The notes: generated by a model from the letters alone, not told the origin. A stretch of 64,000 nucleotides of DNA from an uncultured Alphaproteobacteria bacterium (GCA_903899945.1 CAIULA010000016.1:20688-84687); one strand, 5' to 3'; positions 28,334-37,867 are shown, counted from the stretch's first letter. A program made the numbers and translations.

Positions 28334-29593
28334 ATGAAAACTACAAAATCCTTTTTAGCTTGCACTATAGGAAATGTTATTGAATGGTACGAGTTTATTG
28401 TTTTTGGTTATTTTGCTCATGTAATAGGCGCTGTATTTTTCCCAGCCTCTTCTCCCCTACTCTCTTTATTCAAGGCTTTTGGAGTATTTGCCATAGGTAT
28501 TATGGTAAGGCCATTGGGTGGAATCCTTTTTGGTCATATAGGCGATAAATTCGGCAGAAAAAATGCTTTATTTTACTCTATGCTCTTAATGTCTGTGCCA
28601 ACATTTTTGATTGGACTTTTACCTACCTATGAAAGCATAGGAATATTAGCCTCAATCCTTTTGATTCTTATCCGCTTACTCCAAGGACTTGCGATGGGCG
28701 GAGAATATGCTGGAACAATGACTTATTTGGTGGAAGGAGCCGGACTTAAAAATAAAGGATTTTATGGCAGCGTTGCGGCTTTAAGTCTTGTTATGGGTAT
28801 GGCGCTCGGATCTCTTTTATCAGCCCTTTTGCATAATACACTAAGTCAAGAGCAGATGTTTGAGTGGGGGTGGAGAGTTCCTTTTTTCATTAGTTCCATC
28901 GGCATAATATGGGCTATTTATTTACGTATTAACCTAGAAGAGTCACCCCGTTTTCTTGAATTCCAAAAAAATTGTCCGACGTTAAAACTCCCCATTAAAG
29001 AAGTTTTATCTCAAGACCTAAAACCGATTATCGTTACGATTATTGCACAGTGTTATCTTGCTGTTGGTATGTATACCCTTACAGTTTTTTACTCTGGTTA
29101 TGCTCAGAAAAATTTCAAAGAGTTATCTCCCCTTTTTTCGGCTTTATTAAATACCCCTGGTGTTTTGTTAATAGGAATAGCCGCCCTTATCTCTGGTAAG
29201 TTATCAGACAAGTGGGGAAGAAAGAAAATTCTAATCTATGTATCTATTTGTGCAATTTTTTTGTGTATTTTTTCTGCCCATCTTCTTAAAACTAAAGAGG
29301 TAGGTTTATTTTTAATAGTTCATCTTTCTTTATCCTTTTTAACCGGAAGTTTTTTAGGCCCAATTCCGTCATTCCTTGCCGATTGTTTCTCGGTAAAAAG
29401 CCGGTATACCGCTATTGCTTTAAGCAATAATTTAAGTATGGGACTATTTGGCGGAACAGCTCCAATGGTTATAACCTATCTCATAAGTATTTTTTATTCG
29501 GATGTTGTTCCCGTTTATTATCTTATGGTAAGTGCAGTCATTAGTTTGATAGGGCTTGTCTTTATTGATACTCAAGGAGAAAAAGATGTCTGA
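28334..29593 (+). CDS. MFS transporter, metabolite:H+ symporter (MHS) family
   Basis: A 419-residue inner-membrane carrier with twelve hydrophobic segments. The start IGNVIEWYEFIVFGYFA is the MHS signature shared with ProP, citrate and shikimate carriers. The loop GDKFGRKNALFYSM and its repeat GKLSDKWGRKKILIYVS are the MFS A motifs, and QGLAMGGEYAGTM is a further MHS landmark. Substrates in the family are osmolytes and organic or dicarboxylic acids; which one applies here is unknown. The cupin ATG overlaps its stop by 8 nt. Confidence 0.9.
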   Translation: MKTTKSFLACTIGNVIEWYEFIVFGYFAHVIGAVFFPASSPLLSLFKAFGVFAIGIMVRPLGGILFGHIGDKFGRKNALFYSMLLMSVPTFLIGLLPTYESIGILASILLILIRLLQGLAMGGEYAGTMTYLVEGAGLKNKGFYGSVAALSLVMGMALGSLLSALLHNTLSQEQMFEWGWRVPFFISSIGIIWAIYLRINLEESPRFLEFQKNCPTLKLPIKEVLSQDLKPIIVTIIAQCYLAVGMYTLTVFYSGYAQKNFKELSPLFSALLNTPGVLLIGIAALISGKLSDKWGRKKILIYVSICAIFLCIFSAHLLKTKEVGLFLIVHLSLSFLTGSFLGPIPSFLADCFSVKSRYTAIALSNNLSMGLFGGTAPMVITYLISIFYSDVVPVYYLMVSAVISLIGLVFIDTQGEKDV

Positions 29594-29936
29594 TCAATCT
29601 GCCATATCTCGTCATTCTGCCGTTATCTCACAAGAACTCTTTAATAAAAACCCTTATTTTTCCTCTTATCCAGTTTTTAATGATTTTTTAAAAAATCATA
29701 AAGGTATCCTAAACTTACAGTGGGTTTTTTTAAAACCCGGAGAAGAGGTTTCCCTTCATCATCATGATGTTGATACACTCATGATAGCTTGCAAAGGAAA
29801 ATGTATCTTAACCGGTGAGATTGAATCTCTCTTTAAAGAAGGAGATGCAATTCTAGTTCCCAAATTATTCACTCATGGCTTATTGGCATACAATAATGAA
29901 TCATTCAGCGGATTCTCATTGCGCTTTGAAAGCTAG
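29586..29936 (+). CDS. cupin domain protein
   Basis: A 116-residue single-domain cupin. Motif 1 is PGEEVSLHHHDVDTLMIACKG, with three histidines and an acidic residue for metal. Motif 2 is GDAILVPKLFTHGL, with one histidine. I chose the ATG at 29586 because AAGGAGA lies about 7 nt upstream; a start at 29556 would lack one. It overlaps the end of the MFS gene by 8 nt, so the two are coupled. It may bind or modify the imported compound, or act as a metal-dependent enzyme. Its 3' end overlaps the convergent 1471-residue gene by 4 nt. Confidence 0.85.
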   Translation: MSDQSAISRHSAVISQELFNKNPYFSSYPVFNDFLKNHKGILNLQWVFLKPGEEVSLHHHDVDTLMIACKGKCILTGEIESLFKEGDAILVPKLFTHGLLAYNNESFSGFSLRFES

Positions 29937-32900
29937 TTCAACTCCTTTTTTAGAAAATAAGAATCAAGACGATCTTGAACAAGAGCTGATGCGGGTCCAT
30001 TATTCATTACCGAAACAGTTTCAAGAGCAGGATGGCCCGTAACCGCCAACAAAAATGGATTAGCTTCGATATCAACAGGTAGGGAAAAAGTTTCAAAAGG
30101 ATTTAAATTTATTCCTTCAAAAAGTTTATTGTTATGCAGTAATAAAATCTTCAACCTTACTAAAGATTCTCTGACAAGATTACCTAAATCACTGCTCATT
30201 TCATCAGGTGATTCTTTTCCAATTCCATTTCTACTTAAATCAAGAAATTCAAGAGCTACACATTTTTGCATACCGATCATTAATCTTTTTAAAACAGATT
30301 TTTTAGGATTTGAATCGACGACAGTAAGCCGTTTCAGAGAACTAAAAGAATCAGAAGCATTTCCAAAAAGAGTTTGCACGCCGTTTAAGGTCAAAGTAAC
30401 TCCTTTTAAATGAATTTCTTGTAATTTTGGTAAAAGGGCTGCAAGAGGGCTATACCTTGATTTAAACGTTAAGTTCCAATCTTTTAAAGTTAAATTTTTT
30501 AAATGATCACTTCCTAATAATCCGGCTAATATATCTGCCCCAAAACTGTCTTCTTCATCATCATTTATTTCTTCATCTAAAGGACCCAATTTGACATTTC
30601 TAAGCCCGTTACTTCTTCCCAAAAGAACTATGGTCATCTCTTCATTCAATGTATGAGATTCGAGGTCAAGACTTTCGATTCCCTCCTCTTCACCAATCAG
30701 TCGAAGCTGCTCTATAGGATTCGCCCCAACAGCAGCGGCTTCACGAGTTTTTTCAAATATTGCAAAGTCAAATCCACGCACAAAAGCATAACGCCGCATA
30801 GCAGCATGGAATTGAGCATCAGTCATAAGACTATCATCAGATGTAACTATTTTAAAAGAATCCGGAAGAACAACACTCTCAACAGTACCATCTTTGAACA
30901 TATCTGGGTGAATTAGGCTATCTAGAAATCTCATTTCCTCGGCATTAAAACGATTTTCCAATCCACCCGGTCTGTCAACAGCAAAACGAGCTAAAGCTTG
31001 AAGAGCCTGGAGGGGACCGAAAGTCGCTTTTGTTGAGCAGATCTCTAAACAGCCTTCAGCTCCTTCTACCCATTTAGCATTACTGTGGTTGCGTTTATGA
31101 ATCTCATCTAAATTGTCTGAGACAGTGGTTTGTATAAAAAGTCCTTTGGGTTTTGCATTTTCAAGAAAGGGATATTTTGTTTGAGCGTCTGCAAGAATGC
31201 TTGCGGCAATACCCATTTTATCAGATTCTAACTGAGCTAATCTTTCCCTTGCTGCTCTGGGCAACATATTGACAGCACTCTCGTCTAAATTATATTCCCC
31301 ATGATAAGAAAGGCCGTCTTTAGGAATAAAAATACTGGCAATCCAATCATTGAAACAAGAGACCATGCCTCCTTCTTCTCCTAAAAGACCAAAAAAGCTT
31401 CGATCTTCTGGCAGAGTGCATTCGCTTATATCAGCTAAAGCGAGACATCTTAGGAAAACTCTTTTCGAGGCCGTGGCAACTGGAAAACCGGGTAATGTTA
31501 ATGCTGTGCTAGGCAGAGAATCTTTTAGAAGCGCCCGTAACCTTGAATTATTATGCCAAGCCGCATTCACAAGATATTGGCTATAGATAGGCCTCTGGCC
31601 TCTCCCTTCTATTTGAAAACCACCCTTTCGCAAGGCTTTAATATCAATGACTTCATAACCTGTCATAACATTAACATTATACCTGCGAAGTAAGTGTTCT
31701 AATATAGCGCCTATAGCTATTGGATTAAAACCCCGCTCACCGGTGCTAACTCCTGCCACAAAATGCGGACTTAAACCTAAATCTTCGAGATAATCTTTTC
31801 CTAACTCTTCAAAAAGTGGTGAAGGACCAAATAACTGCTCTTCCCCATTCAGGCCTAACCTCTCAAACTCCTCTAGATATCTTCTGTAATGCGCGTCTAA
31901 AAAAGCGTGATGTATTAATAACTCTTCTTTGCTTAAGGCAGCATCTCCACTTTCGATCTCCTGACTTCTTCTAGCAAGCAAAAATTCATTTTTCTTTTTC
32001 TCTGTCAGCATTCTTTCTGTCCCATACGACTGCTTCCAGATGGCTGAAGAATACAAGCATTGCTTTCCAGTCAAGTGATCCTCTTCTTTTGGGTACTCCC
32101 CTCCTTTGTGTTGTCTAGAAACTAGCCCTGATGCTCCTGTTCCAAGGTAAGAACTTTGATCAACTATCGTAATTTTTCCAATCGGAACCTTTCCATCTTC
32201 GCGAGCTTTAGCAAATAAAATAGCTGCCATAGCTCCTGATATGCCTCCTCCGACAAACACAAAATTGGGGCTATCTCCGCTATGAGTACGTGAATAATGT
32301 AAAGAAAATTCCTCTGATTCTGTTAAGGGAGAAACGTGCGGATACCTGAGGTTTAAAAACTTTTGAGCCGCTTCTTCACCTTTTGAAGCCGCATATTTTA
32401 GCCAATAAATCTCATGCTCTATCGAACGGCTTAGCCCAAACATTCCATTGCGGAACCAAAAGGCCAGAGAAAGAGCTGACTCCTTCAGATTTGTAAAAGA
32501 CAGTTCTCTGACTTTCTTTTTTAATAAATCTCTTTTGCCTTCTTCTAAATCCTTTTGCCTGTCTAATAAATCAAAAATTATTCGAGATGTCTTTATTGCG
32601 TTTGCTCTTCTAATAACTTCATGCTGCTGATACACCTCTCTTTCCGTATAATCTTCCAATGGGTGCATAATTCTTCGCATAGAAAGATAATAATTAATTA
32701 CAGTTACATAGAAATAGGTAGAACTTGGCAATAAATTCCCTGCTCTGACAAAATACTGCTGAGCATTTGCTAGACTTATAGATCTTTGCCCTCCCGATAA
32801 ATTGTGAAAAGCCAATGAGTAATAAGCTTGTTGTCTCTCTAAGAAACTTGAGGCCCTCTCAATGGCAACTAGATGAGCATTCTCTACCTCAGAAAATCTT

Positions 32901-34348
32901 CCTCGAATATTTGTTTTTGGTATTTGCCAAACGATTTTTTTTCGACGAAGAGAGTCTTTTTCAAAATCATTAAGCGCTCTCAAAAGCCAATATGACGCCT
33001 CTTCAAGATACCTTGGATTATCCTGATTTTCTGCCTCTGTAACTAGCAGCTGAGCTAATAAAATTTGAGGAATTGTGCCGTATTTTTCTAAAAAAACAGG
33101 AGACTCTAACAGAGATCTACTGAGAGCAACAGCCTTGCTATTTGACTCTTTTCTTTGTAAGTCTGCAGCACTTATGCAACATAACAAATAACTGTCTTCC
33201 AAATTTTGATGTTCAGTAGCCGAGATATTTAACCAGCGACAGGCGTCTTCACGAGAATGAGTAAAGCCATATCTACCCAGCCCATAACCAACAGCAAGTA
33301 AATGGGCAATTTTTTTTCTTTTCAAAGGATTATGTCTATATATGGATTCTAATAGGAGAGGCAAAAGTAAGTGCTCTCTTTTTAGCAATTTTTCGGCAAC
33401 ATTGAATGCTGTGTGTCCAAGACCTTCCTTCTGTTCCATATGAACATACAAATAAGGGTCCAGTTCAATTAAATGTGAAATGCAATCAATTGACTCACCT
33501 TTATGACGTCTTTTTTCGTACCATCTTCCAAGAGCAAAGTACGCTTTAAAACTACCTCGTTTTGCAGCATGCCTATACAAATCTTTTATGAAATTTTGAT
33601 CTAAATACGATTCAAAATTCATTTTAGCGCAAAGACGAGCTAGTTTATAAATTCCTGCAGGATTACCATGTTCTGCAGATTTTAAATAAGCCAGAATGGC
33701 CTTATTTGTATCTGTATTTTTATAAAGGTTCCCAATAATGTTGTATCCTTCTGGACAACCTCGATTTGCAGCAGCATTTGCGAATTGTTCAGTTAATTTA
33801 TGATCGCCTCGTATTTGATGATAAAGAGCCAATGCTAAGTTTAAAAATTGGTCTTCAATGACCTCAAATTTGAATAAAGCCGTTATTTTTCCCTTCAGAA
33901 AATGCATAAAATTTGACAAGCATAATCCGAACTCGGAAGATGTGAAGTTTTCTATACCTTTCTCTTTTTCTAAATTTGCATAATATTTCATCATCAGAAC
34001 GCAAGCGTAAACAGATTCTCTTGCTCTCAATTCTAAAATTGATAAGGCTTTCATATTGCCGTATTTACAGTTTTTATATAGATTCTCCATTTCTGCAATT
34101 GCGCAAGAAATAGCTTGAGGTCCAGCTACGTCCATTTCAACAGATTTCTTTACAACAATTCTAGGTGAGTTTGCTGAGTCAATTTCAGAACATTCGTCTA
34201 TGCCTGTATCAAGCATAGATTTTATACGCAAAAAGAGTGACTCAAGAGGAAGTGTAGGTAAGCTTTCCAAGTCTATTATAGTAGAAGAATAAGAAATTGA
34301 CGTACCAAACAGAAAACAGAGAAAAATCAGAAATTGCCTTTTAGCCAC
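29933..34348 (-). CDS. exported Sel1-repeat / FAD oxidoreductase / LRR fusion protein
   Basis: A 1471-residue protein I cannot place in a known family. A signal peptide (QFLIFLCFLFGTSISYSS) is followed by a helical region with Sel1/TPR-like repeats (about 85-300, such as AYLKSAEHGNPAGIYKLARL, and again about 640-675). Around residue 692 an FAD/NAD-binding Rossmann motif appears, VFVGGGISGAMAAILFA, followed by a DAO-type stretch GTGASGLVSRQH and, near 1110, STKATFGPLQAL. From about 1230 to the end there are leucine-rich repeats (ALEFLDLSRNGIG, LKILLLHNNKL). It starts at GTG 34348 and overlaps the upstream gene by 8 nt. The exported location and host-protein-like repeats suggest a secreted effector or surface protein, but this is inference. 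Confidence 0.8.
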   Translation of the reverse strand: MAKRQFLIFLCFLFGTSISYSSTIIDLESLPTLPLESLFLRIKSMLDTGIDECSEIDSANSPRIVVKKSVEMDVAGPQAISCAIAEMENLYKNCKYGNMKALSILELRARESVYACVLMMKYYANLEKEKGIENFTSSEFGLCLSNFMHFLKGKITALFKFEVIEDQFLNLALALYHQIRGDHKLTEQFANAAANRGCPEGYNIIGNLYKNTDTNKAILAYLKSAEHGNPAGIYKLARLCAKMNFESYLDQNFIKDLYRHAAKRGSFKAYFALGRWYEKRRHKGESIDCISHLIELDPYLYVHMEQKEGLGHTAFNVAEKLLKREHLLLPLLLESIYRHNPLKRKKIAHLLAVGYGLGRYGFTHSREDACRWLNISATEHQNLEDSYLLCCISAADLQRKESNSKAVALSRSLLESPVFLEKYGTIPQILLAQLLVTEAENQDNPRYLEEASYWLLRALNDFEKDSLRRKKIVWQIPKTNIRGRFSEVENAHLVAIERASSFLERQQAYYSLAFHNLSGGQRSISLANAQQYFVRAGNLLPSSTYFYVTVINYYLSMRRIMHPLEDYTEREVYQQHEVIRRANAIKTSRIIFDLLDRQKDLEEGKRDLLKKKVRELSFTNLKESALSLAFWFRNGMFGLSRSIEHEIYWLKYAASKGEEAAQKFLNLRYPHVSPLTESEEFSLHYSRTHSGDSPNFVFVGGGISGAMAAILFAKAREDGKVPIGKITIVDQSSYLGTGASGLVSRQHKGGEYPKEEDHLTGKQCLYSSAIWKQSYGTERMLTEKKKNEFLLARRSQEIESGDAALSKEELLIHHAFLDAHYRRYLEEFERLGLNGEEQLFGPSPLFEELGKDYLEDLGLSPHFVAGVSTGERGFNPIAIGAILEHLLRRYNVNVMTGYEVIDIKALRKGGFQIEGRGQRPIYSQYLVNAAWHNNSRLRALLKDSLPSTALTLPGFPVATASKRVFLRCLALADISECTLPEDRSFFGLLGEEGGMVSCFNDWIASIFIPKDGLSYHGEYNLDESAVNMLPRAARERLAQLESDKMGIAASILADAQTKYPFLENAKPKGLFIQTTVSDNLDEIHKRNHSNAKWVEGAEGCLEICSTKATFGPLQALQALARFAVDRPGGLENRFNAEEMRFLDSLIHPDMFKDGTVESVVLPDSFKIVTSDDSLMTDAQFHAAMRRYAFVRGFDFAIFEKTREAAAVGANPIEQLRLIGEEEGIESLDLESHTLNEEMTIVLLGRSNGLRNVKLGPLDEEINDDEEDSFGADILAGLLGSDHLKNLTLKDWNLTFKSRYSPLAALLPKLQEIHLKGVTLTLNGVQTLFGNASDSFSSLKRLTVVDSNPKKSVLKRLMIGMQKCVALEFLDLSRNGIGKESPDEMSSDLGNLVRESLVRLKILLLHNNKLFEGINLNPFETFSLPVDIEANPFLLAVTGHPALETVSVMNNGPASALVQDRLDSYFLKKELN

Positions 34349-34895
34349 ATCTTAAACCCTGCTTTTCAAGCTCAGACTTCCAATAGCTAAATATTGTTGG
34401 ATTTGTCATTTGGTATAATAAGAAGGTTGGAAAAGCTTCCTCAAGAATTCTCGACACATCCGCTTCAGTCATATCCGGACTCCATTTTCCGGCTTTACAG
34501 AGTATTGCAATTGCTAATTTTGCCGAACAAATTCTCGTTGCCATTTCTAAAAGAGCCTTTCTGAAATCACTAGGCTCTACAGATTCATAACGAACACTTG
34601 CATATAAAGTCTTCACGACCATTTCATCAAGAAATTCTGTATGGCTGCCGTAACTAGGTATATGCTTTTCTTCCCCCATACGAGGCGTACTAATGTCTTC
34701 TCCTTGCGATGCCGTCGGTTGGCTCCCAGCATAAGAAGAAGTTAGTGAACCGGATCGGACCAGTGCTGTTGGACTTTGGCTTTCTCTTGAATCCACTGCT
34801 ACCGCCAGTGGCAATCTATTATCATCCACATCGCTTGGCGCTTTAATACAAAGCACTGAAAAGAGAAAATTAAATGCTAATAATGATGCAAACAT
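34341..34895 (-). CDS. exported protein of unknown function, partner of the 1471-residue fusion
   Basis: A 184-residue protein with a signal-peptide-like start (FASLLAFNFLFSVLCIKAP). A Ser/Thr-rich, low-complexity linker follows (about residues 25-75). The helical C-terminal half includes DFRKALLEMATRICSAKLA, VSRILEEAFPTFLLYQM and a final cysteine. It matches nothing I recognise. Its stop overlaps the start of the 1471-residue gene by 8 nt, so the two are made together, and a physical or chaperone-like partnership is a reasonable guess. Confidence 0.65.
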   Translation of the reverse strand: MFASLLAFNFLFSVLCIKAPSDVDDNRLPLAVAVDSRESQSPTALVRSGSLTSSYAGSQPTASQGEDISTPRMGEEKHIPSYGSHTEFLDEMVVKTLYASVRYESVEPSDFRKALLEMATRICSAKLAIAILCKAGKWSPDMTEADVSRILEEAFPTFLLYQMTNPTIFSYWKSELEKQGLRCG

Positions 34896-35208
34896 AAATT
34901 ACCCACGAAAAAATGGTATTTTCCACGTCCGCTAAGAATTTAATAAAATTCAAAATATTTTCCAGGTGAATTATTTTTTTATTTCTAATATCAGTTGATA
35001 AAGATGAGAAAGTTCTATTTAGTCAGTAAAATTCATTTTTTGATAAAAAAATGCAATGTATCTAATAAAAATCTCATAAAAAAATATCTTCATTTTTAAG
35101 ATTTAACAATCCTCTAACCCTATCTCCTCTTGCATTTTTGATTGTTCTCCCTTACCTTTCTAGTAACAAATAAGAATATTCTAATAACTTTAATTCAAGG
35201 GAATTACC
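34896..35208. other. divergent intergenic region
   Basis: A 313-bp, very AT-rich gap between the exported-protein pair and ndk. It holds no coding signal. A perfect but A/T-only hairpin, CATTTTTT-GATA-AAAAAATG, lies at 35034-35053, and the ndk promoter candidate lies near its right end. Confidence 0.5.
35138..35166 (+). promoter_or_regulatory. sigma-70-like promoter for the ndk operon
   Basis: TTGATT and TAGTAA are separated by 17 nt, placing the transcription start about 35 nt before the ndk GTG. Each hexamer matches 4 of 6 consensus bases. Confidence 0.4.
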
Positions 35209-35631
35209 GTGACCTTACAACAAACACTTTCAATTATGAAACCAGATGCAACAAGGCGTAATCTAACTGGTAAAATTAACGCTAAAATTGAAGACGCTGG
35301 CCTTAGAATCATCGCTCAAAAGCGTTTATGTTTGTCCAAAGAACAAGCACAAAAATTTTATGCCGTTCACGCTGAACGCTCATTTTTTAATGATCTTTGT
35401 GAATATATGATATCTGGCCCGGTAGTTGTTCAGGTTTTAGAGGGTGAAGATGCTGTCGCTAAGTATCGTGAAGTTATGGGCGCTACAAATCCGGCAAATG
35501 CAGCAGAAGGCACAATTCGCAAAGAATTTGCCGAATCTATAGAGGCAAATTCTGTGCATGGATCTGACTCTGAAGAAAATGCAGCAAATGAAATTGCTTT
35601 CTTTTTCAGCCAAATAGAAATTGTCGGATAA
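35209..35631 (+). CDS. ndk: nucleoside diphosphate kinase
   Basis: Balances nucleoside triphosphate pools through a phosphohistidine intermediate. It shows [12 protein letters not shown] at the start, the conserved [18 protein letters not shown], and the active-site histidine in NSVHGSDS. The start is GTG at 35209, with AAGGGA upstream. At 140 residues it is full length. pgsA begins within its last codons. Confidence 0.97.
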   Translation: MTLQQTLSIMKPDATRRNLTGKINAKIEDAGLRIIAQKRLCLSKEQAQKFYAVHAERSFFNDLCEYMISGPVVVQVLEGEDAVAKYREVMGATNPANAAEGTIRKEFAESIEANSVHGSDSEENAANEIAFFFSQIEIVG

Positions 35632-36166
35632 GGTTTTAACTCTACCTAATTTAATAACAGGCGTTCGTCTTGCTCTCACGCCTGTTATTGTCTATCAAAT
35701 TCTAAAGTACCATCTTTGGACCGGATTTGTTTTATTGTTTATTGCCGGTCTTACGGACTGGATCGATGGCTATTTTGCAAGGCTTTGTAATACCACCTCT
35801 GAGCTTGGTCGTCTTCTCGATCCTGTCGCCGACAAAATTTTACTAATCAGTGTTTTTAGTGCGCTTTTTCTAATAAACCGTTTACCCGGATGGTTAGCGC
35901 TTATAATGATTGCTAGAGACTTACTTATTGCATTAGGTTCTTTTTTTGTATTGAAATATAAGCTTCCTCTCAAGCTTGAACCTCTTTTTATGAGTAAGGT
36001 TAATACATTTTTTCAAATTTTATTAAGTTTAGGCCTGCTGATTCTCACTCCATGCACTCGTATTGGTTGGGGCTTTCTTGTTGTTTTATTTTATGGCACT
36101 CTGACTACAACACTTATGTCAGGATTTTCATATGCAAAGCTCTTTTACAAAAGCACTAAAAAATGA
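35621..36166 (+). CDS. pgsA: CDP-diacylglycerol--glycerol-3-phosphate 3-phosphatidyltransferase
   Basis: Makes phosphatidylglycerol phosphate at the inner membrane. The CDP-alcohol phosphotransferase motif D-G-x2-A-R-x8-G-x3-D-x3-D is seen as [20 protein letters not shown] followed by VADK. The protein has 181 residues with five or six hydrophobic segments. It starts at TTG 35621, overlapping the ndk end by 11 nt, and overlaps the following permease by 35 nt, so the operon is tightly packed. Confidence 0.92.
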   Translation: MSDKVLTLPNLITGVRLALTPVIVYQILKYHLWTGFVLLFIAGLTDWIDGYFARLCNTTSELGRLLDPVADKILLISVFSALFLINRLPGWLALIMIARDLLIALGSFFVLKYKLPLKLEPLFMSKVNTFFQILLSLGLLILTPCTRIGWGFLVVLFYGTLTTTLMSGFSYAKLFYKSTKK

Positions 36167-37229
36167 GAATTTTTTTCGTTACCTAGTCATATGGACCATT
36201 ATTGGCGTGATTATTACCTACCTTGTCCAGAGTATTAGCGGAATTTTATCCCCTTTTGTTGCAGGTTTTATAGGCGCTTATATCTTAAATCGCCCTGTAC
36301 AAAAATTGGAAAAATATAAAATTACCAGAAATATAGCTGCTGCCCTTGTTATCTTGACTCTTCTAGTTGTTATTGGCCTTATCGTTGTCGTTGCTCTCCC
36401 TTACTTGCAAAATGAGCTGATTATATTGGCTCAGAGCATCCCTTCTTTTGCACAAAGAATTTTTCATTCTCTTCATCCTCTTTTGAGTGGCATATCGGAA
36501 AAGCTAGGAGCTACCGTCGAGGTTTCTTCATTGAGTCATGAACTAAGTCGTTATACAGGTGATATTTTGCAGTGGAGCCTTCAAGCCTTGATCAATTTGT
36601 TAAGCAATGGAATGGTTTTAGCAAATCTTTTGTCTCTTATCGTTCTAACACCCGTCATTACATTTTATTTACTCAAAGACTGGCCAAACCTTATACAATT
36701 TATTGATGGATTGCTGCCGAAATCGTATGCATCATCGATCCGTCATACAGCAAAAAAGATCGACATAATGTTGTCTGATTTTGCCAAGGGCCAAACTGTT
36801 GTGTGCCTAATATTAATGGTTTTATATGCAACAGCTCTTTCTTTCACAGGGTTAAATCAATCCGTATTTGTTGGCATATTAACAGGTTTCTTTGCGTTTA
36901 TTCCATTTATTGGAATGCTCATTGGTTGCTTAGTTAGCTTAAGTATTGCTTTCAATCAATTTACAGACTGGCCTTCCATTTTAAGCGTTGCGTCTGTATT
37001 TGTAATTGTCCCTCTTATAGAAGCCAATTTTTTAACGCCACGTTTTATCGGTGGAAAAATTGGACTTCATCCCGTTTGGATTCTTTTCGCTCTTTTAGCG
37101 GGTGGAAATTGGTTTGGTTTTGTTGGAATTTTATTTGCCCTACCTATAGCTGCTATTATAGGGATTTTGACACGTCTCACTTTTCACTATAATGTATCTT
37201 CAGAAATGGCATCCTATGAACCAAAATAA
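36132..37229 (+). CDS. AI-2E (PerM/YdiK) family transporter
   Basis: A 365-residue polytopic membrane protein with the family's layout: a few N-terminal helices, a periplasmic-facing amphipathic region (about 90-190), and a C-terminal helix bundle. Conserved segments include VLTPVITFYLLKDW, FFAFIPFIGMLIG and the late HPVWILFALLAGGNWFGFVG. Members export autoinducer-like compounds or ions; the substrate here is unknown. It overlaps pgsA at its start and the CoxF-like gene at its end. Confidence 0.88.
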   Translation: MQSSFTKALKNENFFRYLVIWTIIGVIITYLVQSISGILSPFVAGFIGAYILNRPVQKLEKYKITRNIAAALVILTLLVVIGLIVVVALPYLQNELIILAQSIPSFAQRIFHSLHPLLSGISEKLGATVEVSSLSHELSRYTGDILQWSLQALINLLSNGMVLANLLSLIVLTPVITFYLLKDWPNLIQFIDGLLPKSYASSIRHTAKKIDIMLSDFAKGQTVVCLILMVLYATALSFTGLNQSVFVGILTGFFAFIPFIGMLIGCLVSLSIAFNQFTDWPSILSVASVFVIVPLIEANFLTPRFIGGKIGLHPVWILFALLAGGNWFGFVGILFALPIAAIIGILTRLTFHYNVSSEMASYEPK

Positions 37230-37326
37230 AAACTTAAGACAGAGAAATCTTGCACTTCTTATTATTCTTTTAGCTTTATGCGTTTTGTTTTATGCCGTAG
37301 CCTTTGTAAAAGTTGGCGGTCAATAA
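37216..37326 (+). CDS. CoxF-like single-helix microprotein
   Basis: An overlooked 36-residue frame starting MNQNKNLRQRNLALL and ending FVKVGGQ. A basic N-terminus is followed by one hydrophobic helix. In alphaproteobacteria a small protein of just this shape (basic RRRN-type start, one helix, short V/IK-GG end) precedes ctaG in the cytochrome oxidase assembly cluster and is often called CoxF. It overlaps the permease stop by 14 nt and ends 9 nt before ctaG. Position and sequence pattern make it a real gene. Confidence 0.75.
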   Translation: MNQNKNLRQRNLALLIILLALCVLFYAVAFVKVGGQ

Positions 37327-37335
37327 GTTTTTATA

Positions 37336-37866
37336 GTGATTAAAGAAGATAAGAACCTTCCCATTATTTTAGTAGCTGTTGTTATTAGTATGCTTGGTTT
37401 AGCTTACGCATCCGTACCCCTTTATCGCCTCATTTGCCAAAAAACTGGATTTGGTGGAACCCCGCAAAAAGCTTTTGCAGTATCTGATCAAATTGAAGGA
37501 AGCAGAGAAATTACCGTACAGTTTGTTGCGAATACGCATCGTAATTTACCTTGGAAATTCAAACCTCTTCAAAATGAAATAAAAGTGAGGATTGGAGAAA
37601 ACAAATTAGCTTATTATTTTGCCGAAAATATAAGTGATCTCCCGGTCATAGGTATGGCGACCTATAATATATCACCGGATAAAGCGGCTATCTATTTCAA
37701 TAAAGTTCAATGTTTTTGTTTTGAACAGCAACTTTTAAAACCAAAGCAAGGTATGGAAATGCCAGTCTTGTTTTTTCTAAACCCTGAATTTGCAAAAGAT
37801 CCTGGTTTGAAAGATGTAAAAACGATAACTCTTTCCTATACGTTTTTTGAGTATAAAAAAAGATAA
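37336..37866 (+). CDS. ctaG: cytochrome c oxidase assembly protein CtaG/Cox11
   Basis: Delivers copper to the CuB site of cytochrome oxidase subunit I. An N-terminal membrane anchor (about residues 9-27) ends in ASVPLYRLICQKTGFGGTPQ. The copper-binding motif is CFCFEQQLL, preceded by YFNKVQ, and PVLFFLNPEF is a further family landmark. The start is GTG at 37336. The gene implies an aa3-type oxidase elsewhere in the genome, since no coxA, coxB or coxC is in the window. Confidence 0.95.
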   Translation: MIKEDKNLPIILVAVVISMLGLAYASVPLYRLICQKTGFGGTPQKAFAVSDQIEGSREITVQFVANTHRNLPWKFKPLQNEIKVRIGENKLAYYFAENISDLPVIGMATYNISPDKAAIYFNKVQCFCFEQQLLKPKQGMEMPVLFFLNPEFAKDPGLKDVKTITLSYTFFEYKKR

Positions 37867-37867
37867 T

